Notes: generated by a model not told the origin, from the sequence alone. A DNA stretch of 37,155 bases from Dehalococcoidia bacterium (GCA_030602805.1 JAUVZA010000005.1:1-37155); one strand, 5' to 3'. Shown: positions 1-10,163, numbered from the stretch's first letter. Program-made: numbers and translations.

Positions 1-183
1 AGGTGGAAGCCAAAAGGGTGCTGGTCTGGAGCGATGGAGAAAAACATTAAGACTGTCATCGGCAGGAGGTTTAAAAAACATGGGATGAGCTGGACTACGA
101 AAGGAGTGAATAATCTTCTCAAATTAAGGATAATAAAATCGATTGGGAGGCATTCTGGAGGAAACAGTCAAGTTGCGGGGTGA
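1..183 (+). pseudogene. C-terminal fragment of a transposase-like protein, possibly UPF0236/ISLre2/ISKra4-like
   Basis: Frame 1 is open from base 1 to TGA at 181-183 and reads ...GCWSGAMEKNIKTVIGRRFKKHGMSWTTKGVNNLLKLRI...; the basic RR-KK-GMSW pattern resembles C-termini of these transposases. The 5' part lies outside the window. Confidence 0.45.
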
Positions 184-283
184 GTTTTCCCCTAACTAAT
201 TAACACAACCCGACGAAGCATTAGTTTGATTTCTGCGTTAAGAATAATGTAAAATACTAAAAATAGCTACGGGGTAAAAATTA

Positions 284-2185
284 ATGACTGAACAGACGCC
301 TGGTGGTTATACCGGCAAAATCCTGAGAGTGAACCTATCTGATAAGAGTATATCTATTGAAGAACCTGACGATAAGTTCTACCGGCAATACTTTGGTGGA
401 ACAGCACTTATAGGTTACTATTTGCTTAAGGAGCTAAAGCCAGGGATTGACCCCCTGGGCCCGGACAATAAGCTTATCTTTTCCGCAGGAGTAATTACAG
501 GTGTTCCGTGTGCTGGCTGTGGGCGTAGCGGAGTGGGTTCCAAGTCTCCCCTCACCGATGGCTGGGGTGACTCTCAAGCTGGTGGATTCTGGCCCGCAGA
601 ACTGAAACGAGCCGGCTGGGATACTATTATTGTCGAAGGCAAAGCGGCTAATCCAGTATACCTCTGGGTTAATGATAACAAGGTGGAGATTCGGGATGCC
701 TCTCACCTTTGGGGTAAAGCTACCAAAGAAGTAGAGAAGCAAATCCAGGACGAATTAGGTGATAAAAGGGTGCGTATTGCACAGATTGGACCTGCGGGAG
801 AGAAACTGGTACGATTTGCCTGTATTCTCAACGACACAACCCATGCTTATGGTCGCAATGGTCACGGCGCAGTTATGGGCTCCAAGATGCTAAAAGCTAT
901 TGCTGTGCGGGGGAACCAGGCTTTACCATTAGCCCACCCAGAGAAAGTTGGTGAAGTAGCCAAGTGGCTGAGAGACAATTATAAAGTCCTCTCTGCGGGA
1001 TTGACCGCTCATGGTACTTCTGAGGGAGTGCCTGGGCTAAATGAGAAGGGTATATTGCCCACCCGTAACTTCCAGGAAGGACAATTTGAGGGCTATATGG
1101 ATATTGCTGGAGCGACGATGACAGAAACCATACTCGTCGGCAGAGATAACTGTTACGCCTGCCCTATCAATTGTAAGCGCAAGGTAGAGGTGGGACCACC
1201 CTACAACGTGGACCCCGTCTACGGAGGGCCGGAATATGAAACCATTGCCGCTCTAGGCTCCTTTTGCGGTGGCAATGACCTAAAAGCCATAGCTAAAGGT
1301 AACCAGATATGTAATGCCTACGGTCTGGACACCATTTCTACCGGTAATAGTATCGCTTTTGCTATGGAATGTTTTGAAAGGGGAATTCTGAGCAAGGAAG
1401 ATACCGGTGGTATAGAGCTTAAGTTCGGAAACGCTGAGGCAATGATGACAATGGTGGAGATAATAGCCAAGCGGCAAGGTCTGGGCGATATACTAGCGGA
1501 GGGGACCATGCGTGCCGCTGAGAAGATTGGTCACGGTGCCGCTGAGTACGCGATGCAGATAAAAGGGCAAGAGCTACCGATGCACGAACCCAGGGGTAAG
1601 GTTGGCTTGGGAATCGGATATGCCATCTCACCTACAGGGGCAGACCACAACCATAATATGCATGATACTGAGTATGCTATTGAAGGTCGACCTTTAGAAG
1701 TAATAAAGGCTATGGGTATACAAGAACCTCTATCACCTCTTGACCTTAGTCCGGCCAAGGTGCGCATGTTCCGGTATGTTGTGAACTGGCAGCACTTCCA
1801 AAATTGCGCTGTTATATGCTGCTTCCAGCCCTTTAACTGGAGCCACCTTGTGCAACTTGTCAATGGAGCCACTGGCTGGAATACAAGTGTCTTTGAACTG
1901 ATGAAGGTAGGGGAACGGGCTCTAGCCTTAGCCAGAGTCTTTAACGCCAGGGAAGGCTATACTGCTAAGGATGACATCATACCCGAGCGCCTTTACGAAG
2001 CTTTCAACAGTGGTCCCCTAAAGGATAAGAAAATAGGTAAACAGACCATGCACCAAGCCCTACAAACTTACTATAAGATGGCGGGATGGGACCCCGAGCG
2101 AGCCGTACCTACAGCGGAGAAGCTACAGGAGTTGGACTTAGGGTGGGTAGTTGAGGAGTTGGATAAGACCGTTATAAAGAAATAA
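284..2185 (+). CDS. Tungsten-containing aldehyde:ferredoxin oxidoreductase family protein
   Basis: 633 aa; N-terminal GYTGKILRVNLSDKSI, cysteine motif CYACPINC, GHGAVMGSKMLKAIAVRG typical of AOR. Confidence 0.93.
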   Translation: MTEQTPGGYTGKILRVNLSDKSISIEEPDDKFYRQYFGGTALIGYYLLKELKPGIDPLGPDNKLIFSAGVITGVPCAGCGRSGVGSKSPLTDGWGDSQAGGFWPAELKRAGWDTIIVEGKAANPVYLWVNDNKVEIRDASHLWGKATKEVEKQIQDELGDKRVRIAQIGPAGEKLVRFACILNDTTHAYGRNGHGAVMGSKMLKAIAVRGNQALPLAHPEKVGEVAKWLRDNYKVLSAGLTAHGTSEGVPGLNEKGILPTRNFQEGQFEGYMDIAGATMTETILVGRDNCYACPINCKRKVEVGPPYNVDPVYGGPEYETIAALGSFCGGNDLKAIAKGNQICNAYGLDTISTGNSIAFAMECFERGILSKEDTGGIELKFGNAEAMMTMVEIIAKRQGLGDILAEGTMRAAEKIGHGAAEYAMQIKGQELPMHEPRGKVGLGIGYAISPTGADHNHNMHDTEYAIEGRPLEVIKAMGIQEPLSPLDLSPAKVRMFRYVVNWQHFQNCAVICCFQPFNWSHLVQLVNGATGWNTSVFELMKVGERALALARVFNAREGYTAKDDIIPERLYEAFNSGPLKDKKIGKQTMHQALQTYYKMAGWDPERAVPTAEKLQELDLGWVVEELDKTVIKK

Positions 2186-2400
2186 CAACTACGCTCTTTG
2201 TCCACCCTGTTAATGCCAAGAGTAAAGAAGGCCAGAAACGGCCTCGCTAAAAGTTGAAATGGGAAATTCCGGAGCAAATACCTAACGGAATGTTTAATCT
2301 GAGGTACATGGGCTGAAGGGATAAAGTTTGGGGAAAATCACTTACGCCGCCGTTAGCTACAGTAATTACAATTGGCTGATTAGCCAGCAAGAAGGATGTT

Positions 2401-3381
2401 ATGCAGTACAGGAATATGGGAAGGACGGGACTCAAGGTTTCAGCAATATGCCTTGGTACTATGAACTACGGAAACTAGGTAGGCGAGACAGAGGCTATAA
2501 ACATAATAGGGAAAGCGCTAAATGCTGGCGTCAACTTCTTTGATACCACTGACAGATATGCTGAAGGAAGGTCTGAGGGAATCGTTGGCAAGGCGCTAAA
2601 AGGGAAGCGCTACTCTGCGGTGCTGGCAACGAAGGTGGCAAACAGGACAGGGCCGGGCGCCAATGATATTGGGCTATCGCGCAAGCATATCATGAAAGGG
2701 ATAGAGGACAGCTTGCGCCGGCTAGAAACAGACTACATCGACCTCTATTATGTTCACTTGCCGGACTACGACACTCCTATAGAGGAGACATTACGCACCC
2801 TGGATGACTTGGTTCATCAGGGGAAGGTGCGCTACATAGCCTGCTCTAACTTCCATGCCTGGCAGCTCTGTAAGGCGCTGTGGGTAAGTGACCTTCACAA
2901 TTTAGCGCGATTTGATTGTATTCAGCCACCATACAACCTGCTTACCCGGAACATTGAATACGAGCTACTGCCCCTCTGTGCCAGTGAAGGAGTAGGAGTA
3001 TGTGTTTATAACCCTCTGGCGGGTGGCTTGCTTACCGGTAAATACGACCCGAATAAGCCGCCAGCCGAAGGCACCAGGTTTACTCTTGAACGCCTGGGGC
3101 CACTATACTATGAACGCTATTGGTCAGCTACCAATTTTGAGGCTGTAGCTCATCTCAAGCAGATTGCCAGAGAGTATAACCGGAGTTTGACCCAGCTTGC
3201 CCTGACCTGGACACTGAGTAATGAAACAATTACATCAACTATCTGCGGCGCCACTTCAGTTAAGCAATTAGAGGAGAACCTTGGAGCTAGTGAAGTAAAA
3301 TTATCACAGGAAGAACTTGTTGCTTGCGATGAGGTATGGCAGAAGCTCAGTCCTCGGCCTAAATTGTTCTACGGGAGGTAG
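2401..3381 (+). pseudogene. Aldo/keto reductase interrupted by one in-frame TAG at 2476-2478
   Basis: ATG at 2401 reads [67 protein letters not shown]... and continues in the same frame into the 2620-3381 ORF (AKR motifs, YIDLYYVHLPD). Confidence 0.85.
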
Positions 3382-3453
3382 GAACTATTATTTACCTTAA
3401 AATCGTAGCTAGATTCCGAGTAGATTAACAAATAAATAAAGGAGGGAAACTCA

Positions 3454-4503
3454 ATGACTACAGATAGAACTAGCGTTGATGCTAAGAAGCTAACTGATTT
3501 TGCAACCAAGGCGCTCCAAAAGGTGGGCGTCCCGGAGGAAGATGCACGGATAACAGCCAATATACTGGTAGCCACGGACCTGAGGGGTATAGACTCCCAC
3601 GGCGTTGCCCATCTGGCGGCATTCTACGTTAAGGGCATAAAGGAAGGACGTATTAATCCGAATCCTAGAATTGAGGTTTTCAGCCAGGCTCCGGCTACGG
3701 CCATTATGGATGGTGACCGGGGGCTGGGCTTTGTCGTGGGCTACCGAGCCATGATGGAGGCTATGCGCCGGGCTGAGACAACAGGCGCCGGTTTTGTGGC
3801 CGTTCGCAACAGCACCCACTATGGTGCTGGTGGAAACTATGCGATGATGGCTCTATCACATAACATGATTGGGATATCCCTGACTAGGGGTGGCAGGGGC
3901 ATGGTAGCCCCGGGAAGTAGAGGTCGGGGGATTGGTATTAATGTAATAAGCATTGCAGCCCCGGCAAAGAGAGAAGCTCCGTTTGTCCTCGACATGGCGA
4001 CCACTGTAGTAGCTGCGGGTAAGGTAGAGATAGCACTTAGAACAGGTATGACTATGCCGGAGGGATGGTCAGTGGACAGGGAAGGGAAACCTATAACCGA
4101 CCCCAAGCAGTACTACGATGAACAAGGTGCCTTGTTACCTCTGGGTGGGATACCCCGGCTGGGGAGTTTTAAGGGCTATGGGTTAGCAGTAGCCGTGGAC
4201 ATCCTATGTAGCATCCTTTCTGGCTCGACGATTAGTACTCGAGTTCCGGGTAATCATTTCTTTGGTGCTCTTCGTATTGATGGTTTCATGCCTGCTGAGA
4301 AATTCAAGGGAGCAATGGACGGGATGATAAGGGAAATCCGAGCTTTGCCAAAGGCAGCAGGTGTGGACAGAATATACATGGCTGGTGAGGTCGAACAAGA
4401 GATAGAAGAAGAACGGCGGGCTAATGGCATACCACTCCACCCCAGCGTAGTCGCTTCGCTTCAGGAGCTAGCCAAAGAACTGGACATTGAATATGACCTT
4501 TAG
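3454..4503 (+). CDS. Ldh2-type malate/L-lactate/ureidoglycolate dehydrogenase family oxidoreductase
   Basis: 349 aa; LRGIDSHGVAHL, NSTHYGAGGNYAMMA, GSFKGYGLAVAVDILCSILSG. SD aggaggg upstream of ATG 3454. Confidence 0.92.
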   Translation: MTTDRTSVDAKKLTDFATKALQKVGVPEEDARITANILVATDLRGIDSHGVAHLAAFYVKGIKEGRINPNPRIEVFSQAPATAIMDGDRGLGFVVGYRAMMEAMRRAETTGAGFVAVRNSTHYGAGGNYAMMALSHNMIGISLTRGGRGMVAPGSRGRGIGINVISIAAPAKREAPFVLDMATTVVAAGKVEIALRTGMTMPEGWSVDREGKPITDPKQYYDEQGALLPLGGIPRLGSFKGYGLAVAVDILCSILSGSTISTRVPGNHFFGALRIDGFMPAEKFKGAMDGMIREIRALPKAAGVDRIYMAGEVEQEIEEERRANGIPLHPSVVASLQELAKELDIEYDL

Positions 4504-4683
4504 CCGAAAAATGTGTCGTCAGCGACATTGGCACAACTCAGTAATGAGCACTTTAAGTAATTTATTTGTCTCCTGTCAAGTTTCCCGGGTTGCCTCGTTT
4601 CCGTTTTAAGATAGCTATCCATCACATTGACAGACATTGTATAATAGGTCTATCATAACCAGAAAAAGGAGGTGTCGGGCAGG

Positions 4684-5183
4684 GAAGAATTTACTCAAGG
4701 AGAAACTGCAGAAAGGTCAGATTGTTATTGGAACCTTTGTCGGCCTCGGTCACCCAGATGTGACCGAAAGGCTCTCCGTCTTGGGTTCGATTGGCTCTTG
4801 ATAGACGGTGAGCATGCGCCCATAGGCCTAGAGACCATGCAGCAGATGATGCAAGCCATAAATGGGAGCAACCGCACTCCCATCGTAAGGCCACAATGGA
4901 ACGATATGATCATTATCAAGCGTGTCCTCGATATAGGTGTCCATGGCATCCTTGTCCCATGGGTCAACACGAAGGAGGAGGCGGGATACGGCGTATGTGC
5001 CTGTAAGTATCCACCTGAAGGCCTCCGAGGATGCGGACCAAGGAAGCTGCACTTTTCGACCCGGATTACCTTAAAACAGCCAGATGGGGAATTTGGGGTG
5101 AGGGGGGTTAGTGCTGTGGTAGAGATGGCAGCAGCATCGGGGATTACCCTGGTGCCACCAGAGAAGCTAGACCCGTTAGTTGC
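4684..5183 (+). pseudogene. HpcH/HpaI aldolase remnant (lost start, two frameshifts) fused to a glycerate-kinase-derived segment
   Basis: Across frames: KNLLKEKLQKGQIVIGTFVGLGHPDVTERLSV / LGFDWLLIDGEHAPIGLETMQQMM...GVHGILVPWVNTKEEA...GCGPR / ALFDPDYLKTA, then about 105 bp similar to glycerate kinase positions 7268-7371. Confidence 0.85.
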
Positions 5184-5267
5184 GCCCCCGTGGAAGTTAA
5201 CTCTGCGGCGGCTTAATAGGGCTAAATTAAATAATTGAAAGGGGGGACACATATACACATTAAACGA

Positions 5268-6464
5268 ATGACGGAGCAATCGGTAACTATATATGACCAA
5301 TCAAAGGTATATGGCGGGTATACCTTGTTTTCTCCCCATCACACAACGGATGTATGGTTAATTGATATGAAGGGTCGGATTGTGCACCACTGGAGAATGC
5401 CATACACACTCGGAAGTGACGTACGGCTTTTTCCCAACGGCAACCAAATTCGCATTCACAGAACGCTTGAAGAGCCCACATCGTTTTTGGGCACCGGTGG
5501 AAAGGAGCTAGTTGAGGTAGACTGGAAAGGCAACGTAGTGTGGAAATATGAGGATTTATACATGCACCACGACTTCTGCCGTCTGGAAAACGGAAATACT
5601 ATGCTTAACAGATATGTGTTAATCCCTGACGAGATTGCAGCCAAGGTCAAGGGTGGCCTCCCCGGGACGGAGTTAAAAGATGGAATGTGGGGTGCTGCTT
5701 TCCAGGAGATTACCCCAGACGGCAAAGTAGTTTGGGAGTGGTTAGGGTATGAACATATGGACCTCGAAATAGATGTCCATTGTGCACTGGAACGTCGCAG
5801 CATATGGGGTTATGTCAACGGTCTAGACGTCTTCCCCAGTGGAGACATCGTAGCGAGCTTCCGTACTCTTAATAATCTTATAATAATTGACAAACAAACC
5901 GGTGCCATAAAGTGGCGCTGGGGTACCTGGGAGCTTGGGCACCAGCACAACCCTACCGTACTACCCAACGGTAATATTCTTGTCTTTGACAATGGGTTTC
6001 ATCGTAGGGTACAAGATGAACTGAATCCCACGCGCCGAACAGAGGGTTACTCTCGGGTGATAGAAGTTAACCCGAAAACTAATGAGATCGTATGGGAGTA
6101 CAAGGACGAAGATCTGCTCAACTTCTACTCAGGAGTTTGTTCGAGTGCTGAACGCCTGCCTAATGGTAACACCCTTATCTGTGAATCCACAAAGGGGCGG
6201 ATTTTCGAGGTAACACCTGATAGCGAGATAGTTTGGGAATTTGTTAACCCGTTTTATGAATATAAGGAAACTTTAGGATTGAGCAACCTTGTCTTCAGGG
6301 CACACCGGTATGGGTGTGATTATCCCGGTCTAAAAGGGAGGGACCTGAACCCTGATAGATTTAAGTGGGAGCTGATGGAGAAAGGCAAGCCCAGTACTGA
6401 TGAACCCCACACATCAGAGCGTGAGAAAGTCTTGCGTAAGCGCCTTGGTCACCTGGGATATTGA
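5268..6464 (+). CDS. Arylsulfotransferase (ASST)-like beta-propeller protein
   Basis: Repeated LFPNGN / VLPNGNILVFDNG / RLPNGNTLICES motifs and KWRWGTWELGHQHNPT typical of Arylsulfotran families; ORF track begins at TTG 5235, but ATG 5268 is in frame. No obvious signal peptide. Confidence 0.75.
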   Translation: MTEQSVTIYDQSKVYGGYTLFSPHHTTDVWLIDMKGRIVHHWRMPYTLGSDVRLFPNGNQIRIHRTLEEPTSFLGTGGKELVEVDWKGNVVWKYEDLYMHHDFCRLENGNTMLNRYVLIPDEIAAKVKGGLPGTELKDGMWGAAFQEITPDGKVVWEWLGYEHMDLEIDVHCALERRSIWGYVNGLDVFPSGDIVASFRTLNNLIIIDKQTGAIKWRWGTWELGHQHNPTVLPNGNILVFDNGFHRRVQDELNPTRRTEGYSRVIEVNPKTNEIVWEYKDEDLLNFYSGVCSSAERLPNGNTLICESTKGRIFEVTPDSEIVWEFVNPFYEYKETLGLSNLVFRAHRYGCDYPGLKGRDLNPDRFKWELMEKGKPSTDEPHTSEREKVLRKRLGHLGY

Positions 6465-6510
6465 TGGGGACACACAGGACCGTTCGAGCCGTACTACATA
6501 AGGAGTATTT

Positions 6511-6981
6511 ATGTCTAACTTAGTACCTCCACACGGTGGCCGATTACTCCCACTATTGGTTGTTGGTGAGGAATTAAAGGAACACACTGGGGAAGCAAAG
6601 ATACTACTCAAGGTTTGGTTGAACTCAAAAGAAGAATCTGACCTTATTATGCTAGCCATGGGAGCTTTCAGTCCTCTCCAGGGCTGTATGAGAAAGGAAG
6701 ACTACCAAAGAGTCGTCGAGGAGATGCGTTTAGCCGACGGCCTACTCTGGCCTATTCCCGTTACTCTCTCCGTCTCTAGAAAGGAGGCTAACAGGATCAA
6801 AGAAGGCGAGCGAATTGCATTGGTCAGTCGGGATCGTGATGAGATTATAGCCAGTATGCTCATTGAAGAGAAATACGCCTATGATAAAAGAGTAGAAGCC
6901 CTTCAGGTCTTTGGTACAGATGATGAGCAGCATCCAGGGGTCAAGAAAATATATGAACAGCCGGTAATCTACTATCGCTAG
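6511..6981 (+). CDS. Truncated sulfate adenylyltransferase: N-terminal PUA-like domain only
   Basis: 156 aa; SNLVPPHGGRLLPLL...GAFSPLQGCM...LADGLLWPIPVTLSVS...HPGVKKIYEQ matches the Sat N-terminal part; stops before the catalytic domain. Confidence 0.82.
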   Translation: MSNLVPPHGGRLLPLLVVGEELKEHTGEAKILLKVWLNSKEESDLIMLAMGAFSPLQGCMRKEDYQRVVEEMRLADGLLWPIPVTLSVSRKEANRIKEGERIALVSRDRDEIIASMLIEEKYAYDKRVEALQVFGTDDEQHPGVKKIYEQPVIYYR

Positions 6982-7045
6982 TAGGTATCCTAAAGAGTCA
7001 CCTGAACTAGAATAACTTACTAATATCTGAAGAGGAAAACAAAAA

Positions 7046-8185
7046 ATAAAAATAGTAATTGCCCCACAGAGCTTTAAGGGAAGCCTTAGTGCGCAAGAAG
7101 TAGCCCAAGCCATAGCCAAGGGGATTAAGCGCGTTGTGGCTGATGCTGAGACCATCATGGTGCCTATGGCCGATGGTGGAGAAGGGACAGTAGAGGCTTT
7201 AACCTACGGTAGCCACGGTCAAATTGTAGCCACCGAGGTAACGGGACCTCTAGGAGAGAAGGTCACCGCCAAATGGGGACTTTTGGGTGACAGAATTAGT
7301 GCTGTGGTGGAGATGGCAGCAGCATCGGGGATTACCCTGGTGCCACTAGAGAAGCTAAACCCATTAGTTGCCACCACATACGGCACGGGGGAGCTGATTC
7401 AGGCTGCCCTTAATGCTGGTTGCCGCAGGCTAATTATTGGTATAGGCGGCAGCGCTACTAATGATGGTGGTGCCGGCATGGCGCAGGCCCTTGGGGCAAG
7501 ATTGTTGGATGAGGGGGGCAAGGAGCTTCCCTGGGGTGGGGCAGCACTAGCCAAGTTAAGTCGGATAGACATCTCTGAACTGGATCGCCGCCTAGCCGAG
7601 TGCGAGGTCATTACGGCGAGTGATGTAACCAACCCGCTCTGCGGTGAGCAGGGAGCCTCAAGAGTTTATGGCCCGCAAAAGGGAGCCACAGAGGAGATGT
7701 GCCAGCAGCTAGATGAAGCCCTAGCCAACTATGCTAAGGTAATCAAAAGGGATTTGGGCATTAATGTTATGGACATACCCGGGGCGGGGGCCGCTGGAGG
7801 GCTAGGGGCTGGGCTAATAGCTTTCCTAGGTGCTAAGCTAATATCGGGGATAGAAATCGTCAGCGAGGTAGTGGGACTTACAAACTATCTTAAAGAGGCG
7901 TCTCTTGTTTTCACCGGTGAAGGTAGAATAGATACGCAAACGCTGTTTGGCAAAACAGTAGCTGGCGTTGCCGCAAAGGCAAAGGCATGCAATGTTCCGG
8001 TGGGAGCCTTAGCCGGTGAGGTAGACGGTGATGGTAAAGAATTCTCCCGGCATGGCGTAGATGCTGCCCTAAGCATCACCCCCGGCCCTATCAGCTTGAG
8101 GAAATCCATGGCTAATGCGGAGAAGTTAATCGCCGATGCCGCTGAGCGAGCCTTACAGTTAATCTTGATTAGGCTGAAGAAATAG
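7046..8185 (+). CDS. Glycerate kinase (GlxK/GarK family), apparent ATA at the start position
   Basis: In frame from 7046: ATA-AAA-ATA-GTA-ATT-GCC = (M)KIVIAPQSFKGSLSAQEVAQAI...VPMADGGEGTVEAL; SD-like AGAGGA at 7031-7036. ORF track starts at GTG 7136, which would remove the conserved N-terminus. Confidence 0.88.
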   Translation: MKIVIAPQSFKGSLSAQEVAQAIAKGIKRVVADAETIMVPMADGGEGTVEALTYGSHGQIVATEVTGPLGEKVTAKWGLLGDRISAVVEMAAASGITLVPLEKLNPLVATTYGTGELIQAALNAGCRRLIIGIGGSATNDGGAGMAQALGARLLDEGGKELPWGGAALAKLSRIDISELDRRLAECEVITASDVTNPLCGEQGASRVYGPQKGATEEMCQQLDEALANYAKVIKRDLGINVMDIPGAGAAGGLGAGLIAFLGAKLISGIEIVSEVVGLTNYLKEASLVFTGEGRIDTQTLFGKTVAGVAAKAKACNVPVGALAGEVDGDGKEFSRHGVDAALSITPGPISLRKSMANAEKLIADAAERALQLILIRLKK

Positions 8186-8372
8186 TTGAGGTATTATAAA
8201 CCAGCTTGCCATGGTGATTTCCTTCAAAATTTCCTCTTTCCTCACGGTTTCCCTGGACTCTCACCAGTTGTTCATTTTCTATTTTATTAAAGGTAATTCG
8301 TAATGTTGACATCTCTCTTCACATCCGTTTGCAATGAGCAATGAAGATAAGCTGAAAAGGAGAACAAAACTG

Positions 8373-9389
8373 ATGGAAAGGCAATTTAAAGTGGTGCGGG
8401 TGGGTGTAGCAGGCAGATTTACTCCTACGACAGAAGAGGCTGAAGAGCTGGCCAAGGTGAATGCTGAGTTAGTGAATGCTGCTTGTGTCACCGAGGACGA
8501 GACAATTGAAGCAGCGAAGGATGCGGATGTTATCCTAATGGGGAGAGCTCAGATAACGCGCCGGGTATTGGAGTCATTACCCAAGTTACAGGCGGTCATC
8601 TTTGGCACTGTTGGTTATGACCGGGTTGATGCTGATGCAGCTAACGATAACGGCGTCATTGTAGTCAATAACCCCGCCTTTCAGTGGTGCGTTGAAGAGG
8701 TCTCCAATCATGCTATTACTCTGCTTCTTGCCTGTGCTAAAAAGCTGGTTTTTCTGAATAACTGCACAAAGCAGGGTCGCTGGGCTGAGTGCAAACGAGC
8801 TCAGGCGCCGATGGGGTCAATTTATGGACAAACTCTAGGACTAGTAGGTTGCGGCAGCATTGGCCGAGTGACGGGCAGGAAGGCGCAGTGCTTTAGTTTA
8901 AGAATATTAGGCTACGATCCTTATGTGGATAAATCCCTAGCCAAGGAGCATGGGATAACCCTGGTGAGCTTACCTGAGCTACTCAAGGAGTCGGACTTTA
9001 TCTCTGTTCACACTCCTTTAAATAAGGAAACCTGGCACCTAATGGGCGAAAAGGAATTCAAGCAGATGAAACCAACCGCCTATTTTATCAATACGGCTCG
9101 AGGTTCAGTAGTCGATGAGCCAGCCCTCATTAAGGCTCTGCAGGAAAAGTGGATAGCTGGCGCTGGCCTGGATGTCTTCGAAAAAGAGCCTGTTGATTCA
9201 GACAATCCCCTGCTTAAGATGGATAATGTTGTGGTTATGCCCCACTCCGCTTCTTATTCTGACAAAGCTTTTAGCCTACCGGCAAAGATTGTGCTGCAGG
9301 AGGCAGCTAGGGTTCTCAGCGGGCGGTGGCCCAAGAACGTGGTAAATAAAACAGTTAAGCCTAAAGTTAATTTAGTAAAGGAGGATTAA
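8373..9389 (+). CDS. D-isomer-specific 2-hydroxyacid dehydrogenase (CtBP/phosphoglycerate-dehydrogenase-like)
   Basis: LGLVGCGSIGRVTGRKAQ, TAYFINTARGSVVDEPAL, AGAGLDVFEKEPV; ATG 8373 has an AAGGAG upstream (ORF track start 8334). Confidence 0.92.
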   Translation: MERQFKVVRVGVAGRFTPTTEEAEELAKVNAELVNAACVTEDETIEAAKDADVILMGRAQITRRVLESLPKLQAVIFGTVGYDRVDADAANDNGVIVVNNPAFQWCVEEVSNHAITLLLACAKKLVFLNNCTKQGRWAECKRAQAPMGSIYGQTLGLVGCGSIGRVTGRKAQCFSLRILGYDPYVDKSLAKEHGITLVSLPELLKESDFISVHTPLNKETWHLMGEKEFKQMKPTAYFINTARGSVVDEPALIKALQEKWIAGAGLDVFEKEPVDSDNPLLKMDNVVVMPHSASYSDKAFSLPAKIVLQEAARVLSGRWPKNVVNKTVKPKVNLVKED

Positions 9390-9390
9390 A

Positions 9391-10098
9391 ATGCCAGAGT
9401 TATCAGAACAAGAAATACTGGAAAAGTTGAAGGGATTTGACACACCATCCATTACAAATGTCGTAGCTACCTATCCCCGAAATCCTCTTTGTCTGGGTCT
9501 TTACGACCCCTGGCGGTCAAATTGGTATACTGACCAATCGGTTCGCTGTATATACCCAGAGCTAGGTAGATTAGTAGGTTACGCAGTTACAGTGGTATAC
9601 TCACTACCTGACCCGAATTTTAACCGATTGACAATGAGAGATTTGGTAGAAGCTCTAGCAAAATCAAGGAAGCCATCAATCATCGTAATCAAGCAAGACT
9701 TTCCCCCAGAAATACTGCCTAAAGTAGGACTGTGTGGGGGACAAATGACGACGATGTTCAAAACCTGCGGAGCTGTAGGTGTCGTAACGAATGGCCCATC
9801 GAGGGATATAGATGAAATACGCCCAATGAACTTCCAGTACCTTATGAGTGGTGTCACTCCTGGACACGGGAGTATGGCAATAAAGGCCGTAAATGTGCCT
9901 GTCTCTGTTGCCGGAATGGACATTGCCCCTGGCGAGATAATTCATATGGATGAAAACGGCGCCTGCAAGTTCCCGGCAGATAAACTGGCAGACGTCTGTA
10001 AGAATGTTAAGGAACTTGTCAAAGCGGAGGAGGAGCGGGCTAAAGCATTGCGTGCGGCAAAAACAGTTGAAGAGATAAAAGCAGTGCTGTCTGGTTAA
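9391..10098 (+). CDS. RraA-like / HMG aldolase family protein
   Basis: 235 aa; LKGFDTPSITNVV, GGQMTTMFKTCGAVGVVTNGPSRDIDEI, ISVAGMDIAPGEIIHMDENGA-type motifs. Confidence 0.85.
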   Translation: MPELSEQEILEKLKGFDTPSITNVVATYPRNPLCLGLYDPWRSNWYTDQSVRCIYPELGRLVGYAVTVVYSLPDPNFNRLTMRDLVEALAKSRKPSIIVIKQDFPPEILPKVGLCGGQMTTMFKTCGAVGVVTNGPSRDIDEIRPMNFQYLMSGVTPGHGSMAIKAVNVPVSVAGMDIAPGEIIHMDENGACKFPADKLADVCKNVKELVKAEEERAKALRAAKTVEEIKAVLSG

Positions 10099-10163
10099 AA
10101 GGAGCAATGGCTAGAAGTCAAGGAGTAGAAAACGATAAATTCTAGGAGAAAGGGAGGATAAAG

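Noticed and set aside
2476-2478. Pyrrolysine or stop reassignment in the aldo/keto reductase
   Set aside because: Adjacent genes end in TAG, the mttB-like gene has no in-frame TAG, and no pyl genes are visible; a nonsense mutation or consensus error is simpler.
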